Assembly: GCA_033439265.1 (NCBI GenBank) | Contig: JAVTVX010000002.1 | Location: 7,972,174 to 8,036,173, forward strand | Origin: Dillenia suffruticosa | Lineage: Eukaryota; Streptophyta; Magnoliopsida; Dilleniales; Dilleniaceae | Reading direction: 5' to 3' | DNA length: 64,000 bases | Shown here: positions 23,942 to 36,517 of the stretch, piece by piece | Layout of the letters: every line of letters starts with the position of its first letter | Position numbering within the stretch: position 1 is the stretch's first letter | Notes under the pieces: generated by a model | Databases searched by the model: none | Seen by the model: the letters and a program-made list of their open reading frames with translations, nothing else | Told to the model about the DNA's origin: nothing | Program-made: the position numbers and the translations under genes

Positions 23942-25576
23942 TTATACATCAAAGAACTGCGGGTGTTGCTTCCGCATTAATTCTTCAGTCTCCCAAGTCT
24001 GTTCTTCCACTTGATTGTTTCTCCACAGCACCTTAACCATAGGAATCTGCTTACTCCTCAACTGCTTGATCTGCCTATCAGTGATCTTCACCGGTTGTAC
24101 CTTGAAACTCAAATTCTCATTCAATTCCACTGGAGGTGCTTCCAATGCGTGTGAGGGATCCGGTAAATACTTCTTCAACACAGAAACGTGAAAAACGTCA
24201 TGGATTCTCTGCAACTCCGGCGGCAATTCTAGTCGGTATGCCACTTGTCCAATCCTTTCAAGAATTCTGAAGGGACCGATATAACGAGGATTTAGCTTTC
24301 CCCGTTTCTGAAAACGGATTACGCCCTTCCAAGGAGATATCTTCAAAAACACCATATCTCCTTCTTCAAATTCCAAAGGTCTTCTTCTCTTGTCAGCATA
24401 GCTCTTTTGTCGATCTTGAGCCGCCTTCATTCTTTCCCGAATCAGCTTTACTTTTTCTTTAGTAGCATCGATCATTTCTATGCTATCAATCTTTCTCTCT
24501 CCAACTTCATCCCAACACAAGGGAGTACGACACTTCCTTCCATAAAGGGCTTCATATGGAGGCATCCCTATGCTTGCTTGATAACTGTTATTGTAGGCAA
24601 ATTCAACCAACGGAAGGTGTCTATCCCAACTACCTTGAAATTCCATAACACATACCCTAAGCATGTCCTCCAATGTTTGGATGGTGCGCTCCGATTGTCC
24701 ATCGGTTTGGGGATGAAAAGCAGTGCTGAATTTCAACTTAGTCCCTAAGGACTCTTGTAACTTTGGCCAGAATCTAGAAGTGAATCGAGGATCACGGTCC
24801 GATACAATAGACACCGGTACTCTGTGAAGCCTTACGATCTCATCAATATATAACTTTGCCAATCTTTCCAAGGAATAAGTATTCTGAATCGGCAAGAAGT
24901 GAGCCGATTTGGTGAGACGGTCTACAATCACCCATATGACATCGTGACGGCTCGGAATACGTGGCAATCCCACTACGAAATCCATAGTGATATGCTCCCA
25001 TTTCCATTCGGGAATTGGTAGTGGTTGAAGTGTCCCTACCGGTTTCTGATGTTCAGCCTTGATCTGCTGGCATACAAGACACCTCGCCACAAATTCGGCT
25101 ATCTCTCTCTTCATCCCAGACCACCAATATGATTCTTTGATGGTTCGGTACATTTTGGTACTCCCCGGATGCATAGCATAGGCCGAAGAATGCGCCTCTT
25201 CAAGTATAGCCTTCCAGAGATCTTCATTTTTCGGAATGCACATTCGTTTCCCATACAATATAATTCCATCGTCCTGAATCCGGAATTCACCGCCTTCCCC
25301 TTTTTGGATTTTCTCAACAATGCCCTTCAACTCATCATCTATAGCCTGAAGCTCCCGAATGCGATCCAACAATGTAGGTCTAACCACAAACTTGGCTAAT
25401 AAAGCACCTCGATCATCCTTAGCCAACTCAACTCCAAGTGCTCGGAGTCCAACTAAACAAGAGAGGTAATAACTCCCTTCGGATGCCGTAGACGAGGACT
25501 TACGATCGGTAAAGTATTTGAGCTCAAGAAATCTCCTTTCAAGCTCCAAAAAGGTCAACCTATACCAATAATCCAC
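23942..25576 (-). CDS. Gypsy integrase with chromodomain (fossil part)
   Basis: An open minus-strand frame of 544 codons; its first few dozen codons are not integrase. In order it shows the zinc-binding HHCC region (SSAYAMHPG...ARCLVCQQ), the integrase core with ITMDFVVGLP, SIVSDRDPRFTSRFW and HPQTDGQSERTIQTLEDM carrying the D, D and E residues, the GPY/F module around LNPRYIGPFRI, the VHDVFHVSVLKKY block and a chromodomain ending VEEQTWETEELM. The chromodomain would steer insertion to chromatin marks. The rest of the polyprotein is absent, so this is a remnant despite its openness. Confidence 0.92.
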   Translation of the reverse strand: MDYWYRLTFLELERRFLELKYFTDRKSSSTASEGSYYLSCLVGLRALGVELAKDDRGALLAKFVVRPTLLDRIRELQAIDDELKGIVEKIQKGEGGEFRIQDDGIILYGKRMCIPKNEDLWKAILEEAHSSAYAMHPGSTKMYRTIKESYWWSGMKREIAEFVARCLVCQQIKAEHQKPVGTLQPLPIPEWKWEHITMDFVVGLPRIPSRHDVIWVIVDRLTKSAHFLPIQNTYSLERLAKLYIDEIVRLHRVPVSIVSDRDPRFTSRFWPKLQESLGTKLKFSTAFHPQTDGQSERTIQTLEDMLRVCVMEFQGSWDRHLPLVEFAYNNSYQASIGMPPYEALYGRKCRTPLCWDEVGERKIDSIEMIDATKEKVKLIRERMKAAQDRQKSYADKRRRPLEFEEGDMVFLKISPWKGVIRFQKRGKLNPRYIGPFRILERIGQVAYRLELPPELQRIHDVFHVSVLKKYLPDPSHALEAPPVELNENLSFKVQPVKITDRQIKQLRSKQIPMVKVLWRNNQVEEQTWETEELMRKQHPQFFDV

Positions 25577-26559
25577 AATTTCAATTCAAATTCCAAGGAA
25601 ATCTATCCTAATCGACTCAACAAGTTTCTAATTTCATCAAACACATTTCTTTCGTATTGATCAATCTAAATTCATGTAGAATTTAGACGAAATCCTAGAA
25701 ATTACATATCAAATGTCAAAAATGCATTTTAATCGTATCTAATATACATCCTAAATATATACAAGACCTCTTACACTAAATTCACTCGATTTATCGAAAG
25801 GATTTAAATTTCCCTCACCTATGGTTTCTGTAGCTTGCAGCCCTAGCGTCCGTGCACTTACAACACAATCCGAACTCTTGTAATGTTTCCAAACCGAAAC
25901 ACATTTTAGCAATTAACCCTAATTTTCAAGAGAATCAAAACTCCTAAACCATTAATCAACAAACGGCCCTTACCTGTGCAGTGGAAGGGTCGTGGCCTAG
26001 GGTTTCTAACAGTGCGGTCGCGGCAAAGAGCAGCGAACATTGCAGGAAGGCTCGCGGCAGAGAGAGCAGGTCGCGGGCTCACGGGCCATCGCGGGCTGAT
26101 GGGCTCGAGGGCTCACGGGATGGTGTGCTCGCGGCCTAGCGCGCTCGCGGGCTGGCGCACTCACTGCTGATGCGTGCACTCGCGAAAGGCTGCGCACTGT
26201 GGTGCGCTCGTGTGAGGGAGAAAGGAGAGAGAGAGAGACAGAGAGTGCGAGAGAGAGAGTTCGAGGGATAGTGAGAGAGCGACGAAGACCGAGAGTGCTA
26301 GAGAGAGAGAGATCGACGGAGAGGGAGGCGGAACCGAGCACAAAATCGAGAGAGGGAGAGAGATGATAGAGAGATTGGGAGCAAGAGAAACAAAGAGGGA
26401 GAGTGACAGTGAGAGGGAGAGAGAATTCGTGAGAGAGAGTAAATCGGGAGAGGGAGAGAATGAGTGAAATTGGGAAAGTGTTTTCCCACTTAATAAAATT
26501 TTCTTTTTTTTTTCTTTTTTTTTTTTTTTTTACTTTGACTTTTCAAAATTGGTATTACA
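25527..26559 (-). repeat. Partial 5' LTR of the chromovirus
   Basis: Matches 22862-23890 of the 3' LTR nearly base for base, including the GA-rich zone and the final GGTATTACA. Only this part of the 5' LTR is present. It is followed by the target duplication CTGCA. Confidence 0.9.
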
Positions 26560-29500
26560 CTGCACTTCTGGTATCTTCACTAGAGCTGCTTTTCATTGTG
26601 TTATGCATCACAAGATCAAGTTAGTTTAATGTTTACTGATACACAAAACTTATTATCTTGGTCCATCAAATTTTATCTTGATCTTTCTGTCGTTTGTGAG
26701 CACTACATCAAGTATTTGTGTTTCTCTATAGTGTAGGTTAGATGAACCTACCAGCCCGCTGGAGTCCAGTTTGAAAAGCTCTGTCTGGCCAATATTCATT
26801 ACCCAAGGCAAGTTGTCTCAGGAGAAGACATAAATTAATGCACCCTACAACATCCCTCCTCTGGACTCTTAGCACTTCACAGTCATTCTGATTGTATCTC
26901 ATGGAATTTTGTCTTGGAGATGTGAGTCCTCAAGAAGCCATGCCTGAGCCCTTGTTCATGTTTTCCCTATGTAAGTTTTGTTCTTTTTGTTTTTTGACTT
27001 CGCTTACATTAGTTAAATTATTCACGTTTTTCTTTCATATCTGGTTCATATCATATGTTTAAAGGCATATAATCCAAACATGCAGATCAAACACCCTTTG
27101 TATGTTTCTGTGGTTCCCTTACGGTTCACAGCTTCGAGTCTTTGGGAAATCAATATCAAGCTATGACTTTAAATGTCCATCTCTTTGCAATTTTTGCCAT
27201 AATTGGGAAGCCGATGTATCAAATAATTTCATGATTATTTCCTTCGTTATAAATTATCTGTGACTATAATTATAAACTTTTCAAAGAAAATGACATACTG
27301 TCCAGCTAGGTTATTTGTTATTTCTGCAAAAGATTTCTCAATATAATTTTAGCACAATATCTAGTTGGCGAAAAACAAAATTTATGTGAATATATACTTG
27401 TAAAACATAGAATACATTAGCTATTTCTTGTTACATATACTAGGGGGTTATGTTGCCCAGTCCTGCTACCAACATTAGCATATCATGGTAGAGTTGCACA
27501 CTTAGTTTGATTTTAATTAGTTTGCTGCTTTACACTTGAGAGATATCAATAGCACTAAGATCATCAATGAGGCCATAATGTAGCATTTTCGGATTGCCTA
27601 GCCTGCATTTTCAATGCACTTCACTGATGGCTGATAATGGGTAATGATGGGCACATGATTAGTGATTTGTGTGTCACACGATTTTACTTGGGTTGGAAAT
27701 AGGTAGCATTCTCCTTGATTTTTAGTTACTAATTAATGGCAACAATTTGTCTTTTTTGTGAGTTTTTTTTCCTTTCTTTTTTATTTATGGTTAATGCCTA
27801 CCCCAATTGTTGAGATTAAGGCTCAATTTGTTGTTGTTTTTTTTGTGGTTAATGGGTCTCTTCTTGTTTTTCAGTCTGATGGGTACAAGCCATTTTTCAT
27901 TGTTTTTGTCAAAATGCTACCTGTCTTGTGTTAGCACGTTCTATAAGAGATGAAACCTAGATGTGTTGGCAGTTGCACAGGAGGAGAGTAGGGTATATCC
28001 AATTTTAGCTTGTGCTTGAAGGATTTTAAGCCTGAAACTATCACCGGTTGCATTGCTTGACAGTCTATTTTAAGTTGGACAATATTTGACCTTCAAAATT
28101 GACCAGTTGAGCTGCTACTGTTTAGTTACCTCCTTGGATGATTAAACTGTTATATGTGACATATATCAGATATAGACTGACTAGATTTCTATGGAATAAG
28201 GTTAGGTGCAATAGATTGGAACCGGAAGTTGCAAGCAGTGGCTTTAAGCAATTCCTGCTATTATGATGAGGAAAAGGTTGGAAGTTAGTTGCTATTGGTG
28301 ATTTCACATGTGAGTATGTGAAGTAGGCCTTGAGCACAATACATGGAGTGAGAGAGAGACAATGCTGTTATGCATGTTACTGCTGATGCTCTTTTTGAAC
28401 TTGTGGTTTCTTATACTCTGGCGGATCTAAGCATATCTATATTCAAAACTAATTATGAGTTTTGATAACTTCTACTTTCAAGAGTTTTTGTGAGTATTTG
28501 TAAATTTTCAGGAATAAAAAAAGAAAGTAGAAGTGGGAAGCTTGCTGACTCAGCTTCTAAAGTTTCATGCTCTGATGCATTTGGGACGTTCAACATTCTA
28601 GTTATGCTTGTAATGGAGCAGAACTGTTTGCAAATATTGTGTTTATGCAACATGCAAACGATTACCTATATTCTGTTATTATTTTACAGGCGACTGTAAT
28701 TATTTCATGTAATAATACTGCAGGAATAGACATCTTTTCATAGAGTAACTAATATCACATTCCAGTTTCTTCAATAGAGAAGCTTTTCGTTTTGTTCAAC
28801 AGCGTAAGATAAGGTTTGGTTTGCCCTTCAGTCACATTGCAGAATTCAGTGTCTGTATCTGGATGTCTTTGTTTGTTCTAAATGTACTAACCATATGTTT
28901 TTCTCTGCAGCTAGTTGGTGAGATTCCTATTCATAGTGCTATGTTTTGTTAACAACAATGAGGAGATGATTATTGCTGTGGAAAATGGCAAGGACAAGAA
29001 GGAAATTAATGCACCCCATGGCATTCATGTGCTGGACTTGGTCTTTTAGCGGCCCTCAGACATTGATCTGCAAATAGGGCTTGGAACAGCCTCAGGTTTG
29101 CATATTCAGCTTCAGTAATGCAATTTCTGTTTAGTTCTTGTATGACACCACTTGTGCTGGTTAATAATTTATGTATATCTTTCTCTCAAACGCACTTCAT
29201 GCCACCTGTTTAATACCGTACAATAGGCAGATGTCATATGATGTTCTTGGCTTGTTGGACGGTATTGTTAGTGAAGTTACAAGTGAAAATATGAAGCCTT
29301 CTTATGAAGGGGATGATGAGCCTCTACAGTTGAGTTGTTTCACTCCTTTATCGAGTTAATTCGAAGGTAAAGCTATATCTTTATCCTTTAAATTATTTTA
29401 AAAACCTTTTACCCTGGCTTTTAATTCCTTTGAAGAAAAAAAGAGCAAAATTGGTAATGTTTTTAACTATCTTGGAAGATTAATGATAACGTTAATAAAT

Positions 29501-30715
29501 ATTTTATACATTTTAGTAAATTCTAATTAAGAATTTAAATGCATAGATTTTGATCTAAAACTTTTTAAACTTTCTACAAAATTCGGGACATCTGTTTGAG
29601 TTGGTTATGAAGGTGATTGTGATTTTTGCACGGCCAATGAGGTTGGCATCTTGTAAAAGGTTTGGAAGACTGGGAAAGCATATCTTGTACAGGCTGAAAA
29701 CATTTTTCCACTTGTTCAAAAGTTTTGATCTGCTACGAAACTTTGATGTAATAGCCTACTTGCTATGGTGTATGATTTTAGATGAATACTCTCTTTGTTT
29801 TCAACACCATGGACAATTAATTTCGAGTTGTATTTTGAAGGTAGTGATTGTCATCTTATAGAATAATTCTTCACGGTTGGGTATTTTCGAAAGAATAATG
29901 TAGACTGCACTTTTGGTATCTTCACTAGAGATGCATGTCAATGTGTTCTGCATCATAAGATCAAATTATTTTACTACTCCATGACATGCAAAACTTGTTA
30001 TTTTGATTGGTCAAATTTTATCTTGATCTTTCTGACCTTTGCGAGAACTATAATTATTTGTTATTCTCCACAATGCAGCACACAGACTGCTTATTCCTGT
30101 CCCAAGTGCTCGATCTGGGAAGTAAATTGATGTATCCTACAACATCCATCCCCTGGAGTCTGCTGGTGATTCGGAGTCCTCATTCTACCTGAAGAGGTAA
30201 CCTTGTGCTTTTTCTTTATAAGAATTTATCAATTGTTTCCATTGACATCTAGGTTTTGGGAAGGTTGCTTTTTTCTTTTCTGTTATATTTTTGTTGAGAC
30301 AGGTTTTGGCTGAATACAGCCATATGCTAAAAACCCTGTCAGTTAGCTTTACGTAGATTTTTATCATACTGCAAGTGTTGTAGCTTATATAAACTTGCAT
30401 TTGCAGATGGGTGCCCTTACTGTCCATTGTTATTATGAAAAATTTTATGTGCCGCTAAGTAAACACGGTTACTTCATTGTGAGGTTTGCAGGGGCTCAAG
30501 GTTATTATCTTTTCAAGGCAGCCATGGCTTTAGAGTTCCTTCTTCAATTAGGCCTTTTATGGCCCTAGCTGTAGTCATGGAGAGTGCTCTAGAAAGAGGC
30601 CTGAGAACAGGATTAGATATTATTCTACTAATGCAGCTTCAACTGCCTCTCCAACATTTTTTACAAAATAAGTTTGTTAAAAAAGTTCTGATCTATCGTG
30701 GAACTTTGATGTAAG
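26560..30715 (+). repeat. Duplicated block: end of copy A and copy B
   Basis: 26560-26920 completes copy A. It matches 29905-30190 and 30720-31080 (GGTATCTTCACTA, CATCA.AAGATCAA, TTTTATCTTGATCTTTCTG). From about 26925 copy B starts, colinear with copy A pieces at 11875-12230 and 19404-21382, but without the big insertions. Exon-like bits are present. One is 28970-29100 with a frame starting MIIAVENGKDKKEINAPHG. Another is about 29228-29359, reading RQMSYDVLGLLDGIVSEVTS and ending at TTCACTCCTTTATCGAGTTAA. Splice-like TTTCTCTGCAG and CTCCACAATGCAG precede some of them. No open gene survives and the parent is not recognised. It may be a decayed gene duplicated in tandem or a transcribed non-coding locus. 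Confidence 0.55.
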
Positions 30716-31880
30716 CACTTCCGATATCTTCACTATAGTTGCTTTTCATTGTAGTCTGCATCATAAGATCAAGTTAGTTTGCTGCTTACCAACACACAAA
30801 ACTTATTATCTTGGTCCATCAAATTATATTTTGATCTTTCTGTCCTTTGTGAGCAATACATCAAAAATTTCTTTTTTTCCACAGTGCAGCTCAGATGAGT
30901 TAACCAGACAGTTGGAGTCCAGTTTGAAAAGCTGTGTCTGGTCAATACTCATTAATGAAGGCGAGAAGAACGTATCTGCCGTAAAAGTTGTCCCAGGACA
31001 AGAAGTAAATTTATGCACCCTACAACATCCATCCCCTGGACTCTACTAGCACTTCACAGTCCTCATTCTGCTTGCAGAGGTAGCCTCCTGGTTTCTTCTT
31101 TCTGAAAATTTGTCAATTGTTTCTATTGACATCTAGATTTTGGGGAAGGTTGCTTTTTTTGTTGCGACAGGTTAATGATGCCATGGATGGTCCAAGGATC
31201 ACTAGTGGTTTTGATTGGCTTTGAGTAGCATCGGCTGATGGAAGGAGACTTATGTTATGGATTGGCCAAGGGCAATAATCTCTACACTTTGTCTCATATT
31301 CTACTCATACAAGCCATATGCTAAAAAACCCATTGATTAGCTTTATGTAGATTTTTATCTCGCCGCATGTGTTGTATCTGACACAAACTTTTTGCATTGG
31401 AGATGGATGCCCACATTGTCCATTGTTAGTATTATGGAAAATCTTATCTGCCACTAAAGTAAACATGGTTACTTGATTCTGAAGTTTGTAAGAGCTCAAG
31501 GTGATGACCTTTTCACGGCAGCCATGGCTTCAGGGGTTCCTTTTCAATTAGATTCTTTGGGGCCCTAGCTGTGGTCATGGAGAGTGGTCTAGAAAGAGGG
31601 CTAAGAACTAGATTAGATAATATTCTACTAATACAGCTCATTGGTATCTTGGTGAGTCATATTAAAATATGCTCCAGACATTGGACCTCATCTTCTTTCA
31701 TAGGTAATCATTGTCTCACTTCCTCCGCTTATTTTGCAGAAAGATGGTGACACTCCAAAAGAAAAATGGTGTTGCTCTTGTCGGATATGATGGAAGCTAT
31801 ATGCATGATATGATGGTGAATGAAATGAGGTTCACAAATTGATTACATATGATTACTACATTTTACATTTTCAATTTTTT
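30716..31880 (+). repeat. Duplicated block, copy C
   Basis: The third copy of the unit. It contains the clearest exon-like stretch, about 30884-31049, after the acceptor-like TTTTTTTCCACAG. It reads SSDELTRQLESSLKSCVWSI then EKNVSAVKVVPGQEVNL. The equivalent place in copy A (about 26735-26870) keeps parts of the same wording (LESSLKS) but with disruptions. The tail at 31040-31870 matches the pieces at 1740-2184, 9965-10197 and 11504-11590. I do not recognise the protein. Confidence 0.5.
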
Positions 31881-32522
31881 AGTTTTTTAACGGCTAAATT
31901 ACACTTTTCCCTCTTATGATTTGACCGAAAACCACATATTTCTCCTATGATGAAAAATATCCACTATCCCCAAATACTTTTAAAAAGTCTGGCAAGTAGA
32001 CAGAATTGAACAGACATTACGGAAATTGTGAAGCACGTGCGGGTATTTGTGTCAACTGGTCAAAATGTAATTTTCCTCCCAAAATTGCCCCTAATTCAAA
32101 TTGGAATCTCACTGCAAGAATATTAATGTTACAACTCCTTCCTAACAAAGCAAGGCAAGATACCAGCGACAAGCTATGAAGGTAGCATCTCTTCTTCAAA
32201 TGTTGAATCATTTGATGAAGATTTGTGAAGCTAGCATCTTATGCATAGATTTATTTTTGTCTATATCATAAATTATGCCCAAATTTGGGGGTTCGGGGAT
32301 TTAATGTGTCATTCTTTTTTCTTAGTTTGATTCATAGATTATATGGTTTTGGGATTTGATCTTTTTTTTTTTGTAATGTCTACATCTATTTGAATTATCC
32401 ATTTTATTTGCATTCATCATCTGTTCATCCATTTTAGTTGCATTTGCCAATGTGTTCCCATTCCCTTAATCATGTAGGCTTTTGAGTTTGAAGTTTAATG
32501 TGTTTTATTGAACAAAATCAGA
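31881..32522. other. Intergenic, repeat-derived, no gene seen
   Basis: Begins with ACGGCTAAATTACACTTTTCCC and CTTATGATTTGACCGAAAACCACAT, wording that is common at the ends of plant DNA elements, but I find no partner end. The rest is T-rich spacer leading to the GRF zinc-finger remnant. No open frame is supported. Confidence 0.4.
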
Positions 32523-32896
32523 ATGTCTTTTTCAAGCACCACCGGTAGAAGACCAAGAGAACCCAGATTCCAGTATTGAAGGTGCGATTGTGGCAATTGG
32601 TCTATCCTAAAGATAATGGATTCTGAAAAACCTTCGAAAGGGTTGCTATATTTTATGTGTGAAAGAAATGAGTGCAAGTTTTTTGCACAATGTAAGCTGA
32701 TAAATACAGAAAGAGAAAGGGTTATGAAGCATAGCAGTAGAGAAAATATAATCGATAGGCTAATACAGAGTACGTGTAGCTCATTTGAGAGTCCAAATGT
32801 AGCTTGTGCAATACTTGAAGACGGATTAAATTCAGCATGCATGCAGGTTATGGAAGGAAATTTGACGTTTATCAAGAGTCTTATGTGTCTATTGTA
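32523..32896 (+). pseudogene. GRF-type zinc-finger protein remnant
   Basis: From the ATG at 32523 the frame reads MSFSSTTGRRPREPRFQY, then an in-frame stop at 32577-32579, then RCDCGNWSILKIMDSEKPSK and YFMCERNECKFFAQC to a stop at 32896. CDCG...CERNECKFF..C is the plant zf-GRF pattern; the usual W before the last C region is altered. The downstream part still has 93 codons from the ATG at 32616. Short single-GRF proteins of this kind are very numerous in plant genomes and often ride in transposons. The stop and lack of a longer protein point to a pseudogene. Function, if any, is unknown; GRF fingers bind nucleic acid in better-studied proteins. Confidence 0.6.
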
Positions 32897-33191
32897 ATGG
32901 TTATCATGTTGCTTATAATTTGTTGTGCGAAGTGAAAATTTAATTATGCTGTAAATGTCAGTTGTTGTCTTTTGTTAATGTTGCTTGTAATTTGTTATCA
33001 AAACTCTTTTATTGTATATTTTCTAGAATTTTAAATGCAAATTGAGCATAATTGCTGGTCAAGATATGTTTTGATAATGACCAAAGTAAACATATTTTGA
33101 TGAGCAAATATTAGTGAGAAAGATTAGATCAAATTAAACCAAAATTTGATCCCACAATTTGATCAACTGTATTTGTTCGTAAATATATTAT

Positions 33192-33970
33192 CACTACAAA
33201 ACAAATGAACTATTCAGACAGATGAAAACCGTCTACTAAATATACTAAAACCATACGCAAAACATTCTCTAACGGATACGTTTTCAGTCGGCTATACACC
33301 AGTCGATATAGATCTATCTCGACAATTTTGATGACTGTTGGAGTATGTAATTGATTTATAGTGATGGTTAGAAAAGTGTTAGTAAAATTACTATCTTTTA
33401 TCATCGGTTCAAAAGTATTGATAAAAATTATTATCTTTTATCGTTGGTTATCACATGTGTTAAGAAATGTTATTATTTTTTATCGTCAGTTATCACAACC
33501 ATTAAGAAATGTTACTGTCATTTATTATCGGTTATCACATATGTTAGGAAATGTTACTATATTTTATCGTCGATTATAAGTCAATTATCACATACTAGTA
33601 TAAGTTACTACTTGTATTATCAGTTACCACAAGTGAGAAAAAATTACTGTTTTTATCATTTGGAAAATGTTAGTATAAATTACTATTACAACATGGTTAC
33701 TGTAGGTTACAACATAGCTACTGTCGGTTATCATAGTTACTGTCAGTTATCACATGGTTACTTGGTTACTTCTTATATCATCATGGTTATTGTTTTGTAT
33801 CATCGGTATCATAAGTGTTAGCAAATGTTACTCTCTCTCTCTTTTAACATCATATTAGGTCAAAAATGTTACTATTTTTTATTCTTTGTTATTACGTGTC
33901 AAAAAATTACTATTTCGGTTATCACTAATTTACTACCCGTCCACATAATTATCACTAAATATTAATAGTG
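33192..33970. mobile_element. Possible CACTA remnant with degenerate repeats
   Basis: The left edge reads CACTACAAAACAAATGAAC, a typical CACTA terminus. Interior 33360-33960 is made of degenerate 50-60-bp units around AAATGTTACTATTTTTTATCGTCGGTTATCACA in a head-to-tail array, like subterminal repeats. The right end at 33970 (AATATTAATAGTG) is only a weak inverted match, and no 3-bp target duplication is visible. There is no transposase. Frames in the array follow from the repeats. Confidence 0.4.
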
Positions 33971-35586
33971 ACGGTTTTTTCTTAAGATGGTAGGTAAATT
34001 AAAAAACTGAAAAATAAAGAAATTATAAAAATAATATAAATATAATAAATATTGTAATTGATATAAAATAAAATGATTGATGCGTATAAGACAAAAAATA
34101 GAGAAAATATTACATGTCCCACAACTACATGTCTTCTGAAATGCTCTAAACGAAAAATATTCATCACAGTTTCTGAAGACATTTTTATCCATAATAACAG
34201 TTTTTGAGATATCTTCATCCATAATTTTTCGTATCAATCTATTCATTAAAAATCAATAGTGAAATAGTGAAATAGTGAAATAGTGAAATTATTATAAATA
34301 ATAAATAATGATTGTAAATGAAAATATTACTAGAGAAGAGAGCATAGGCAGAGAGCGTTTTCTTTCTCTAAATCCAAAACATCTTGATAGTATTGATACT
34401 TATATTTCTTCACAAATGTTCAAAATAAAAAATTAAGAACGATATTTTAATATTAAATTTCAAATTAAAATAAAAATAATATGTTTATTTTTAAAATCTG
34501 GGTAACATTTTGGATGATTAAGTTTGTTTGACTGAACTTGTTCTTTCTTGGACTAGTTGTGATTTTTCGTATAATGCTCATCGTCAAATCTTTCGGATAC
34601 CGAATGCGATTAACTTTTGATAAACTTTGCAAACTGTGAGTGAAAGGTTTAAATGGGTTAAGAGAGAGGAGTTTTCAAGGGAATGATAGAGAAACTTTGA
34701 TGATAGAGCTAGGGAGAAGAGCTTTCAAGGAAATGATGGAGAAACTTTAATGGTGAAACTTTCGGCGTATAATTTAAAATATATTATTTTCACAAACAAA
34801 TTGTTAAAACCCCGCCCATTTTTCTTTGGTTCTTTTTCTCCCGTCTCTTTTTTCATTGCCGCGTTTCTTAATTTCTCATATTTTTTTTAACTTCTAATCA
34901 ATACCACCACTTGTCTGCGTATTGAAAAAATCACTAACTACTTACTACATTTCATGCATTCCATGCAAGCGTAGGTCCCATGCCATAACCTTTGTACTGT
35001 GTTAATTATATTCATTTGATTAATTAAAAATAACATATATTCTATATTCGATAATAATAAATTTATTAATATTATTAATTTAAATAATATAATGATATGA
35101 AATTAGTAATTTATATAATATAGTATTATAGTTTTGAAAATTTATTAAGCAAATAATATAGTGTTATAATTTAAAAATATTATAATGTAATGTAATTGTA
35201 TGTAATGGTATAATTAATTATATTGGTATAATTAATGAAAAATACTAAATCTTGTATCTATTGTATCGGCAGAAACTGGATCTCAATTTCGATCACAATT
35301 TATAATTATAAAGCATGATCTGCAATATTTTTTGTCATTTCAAAGTAATTCATGGAACTTATCTAAAATTGGTTCATGTACGTTGGATCGAATATGTAAA
35401 TGTGTGAATAAATTATGTAAATATGTGAACGAATCATGTAATGTAAAAAAAAAAAAAATCATATCATAGTCAAAAAGATTATCATGAGATATAAAATTTT
35501 ATTTACTCTCTCTATGATATATTCATTTATCATAGTCTAATTGAAAATTGTGTGTGTGGAAAATCTCAATATGTATTGGATTGAAT
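33971..35586. other. AT-rich intergenic sequence
   Basis: About 1.6 kb of AT-rich DNA without a supportable gene. The only structure found is one arm of an inverted repeat at 35059-35131, whose partner is 38811-38883 on the other side of the CACTA element. Confidence 0.6.
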
Positions 35587-36517
35587 ATTCACTACAAAAA
35601 AACACGATTTTAGTCACGGATTTTCGCGACGGAAAAAATTCGTCGCTATTTTGCGACGAATTTAGCGACAAAAACTTTTTCGTCGCTAATTTGTCACAAA
35701 ATTTGCAACGAAAAGCAAGTCGTGGCTAAATTAGTGACGAATACATTATTCGTAACAAAATTCGTCGCTAATTAGTGACGAAAAAATTTTCGTGACTAAA
35801 TTCGTCGCTAATTGGCGGTAAAAAAATTTTTCGTTACAAATTTCGTCGTAAAATAAGTTTTCTATATATAATTAAATAAAATATAATATTAATATAATAT
35901 TTAAATTAAAAAATTAATTTAAGAACCACGATTTAGCGACGGATTTCTAAATTCGTGACTGATTCAGTGACGGATTCGAAGAAATCCGTCGCTAAATAGG
36001 TTTTTATATATAATTAAATAAAATATAATATTAATATAATATTTAAATTAAAAAATTAATTTAACAACCGAATTTAATTTAACGACGGATTTTCAAATCC
36101 GTGGATAATTCAGCGACGGATTCCAAATCCTTCGTTGAATGATTACAATTTTGTTTTATTTTTATTTTATTTTAATAATTTCAGCGACGGATTCCAAATC
36201 CGTCGCTGAATTTTATCTTCTTTTAATTATAATTTTATTTTATTTTTATTTTATTTTATTATTTTATATTAACAAATCATATTATTATTTTATAATATTT
36301 TAATTTACATTTTATTTTATTATATTATATTTCTTAATTCTTAAAAAAAACCATATATTTTATTTTATTTAAATTATATATATATATTAATTAATTTATT
36401 ATTATTTTTTCTTTTTTTGATTTAATATTTTTTATTATTATATAGGAAATTTTATTTTATTTGTATTATTTTATTTAATAATATAAATTTTTTAATTAAA
36501 TATTCACGGGCGCCGGC

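Larger units (their letters stand above)
21383..26559 (-). mobile_element. Ty3/gypsy chromovirus, internally reduced, young (fossil)
   Basis: A minus-strand gypsy element bounded by a perfect target duplication CTGCA (21378-21382 and 26560-26564). Its parts are a long 3' LTR of about 2.5 kb (21383-23890), an integrase-chromodomain region (about 23942-25530) and a partial 5' LTR (about 25527-26559). Gag, protease, reverse transcriptase and most of RNase H are absent, so it is a shortened copy. Where the two LTRs overlap (about 1.03 kb) I count about a dozen differences, near 1.3%, giving an age close to that of the copia element at 12233. LTR ends are TGTAATACC...GGGGCGTGACA on the element strand. 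The long LTR plus C-terminal chromodomain suggests the Tekay/Del lineage. It sits in duplicated-block copy A. Confidence 0.9.

Noticed and set aside
23345-23952. Serine/leucine-rich minus-strand frames, repeated at 26006-26489
   Set aside because: They are translations of the GA-rich zone of the gypsy LTRs; the two copies occur because the LTR occurs twice.
33444-33821. Tyrosine-rich frame of 125 codons
   Set aside because: Low-complexity translation of the degenerate repeat array, no start context or domain.
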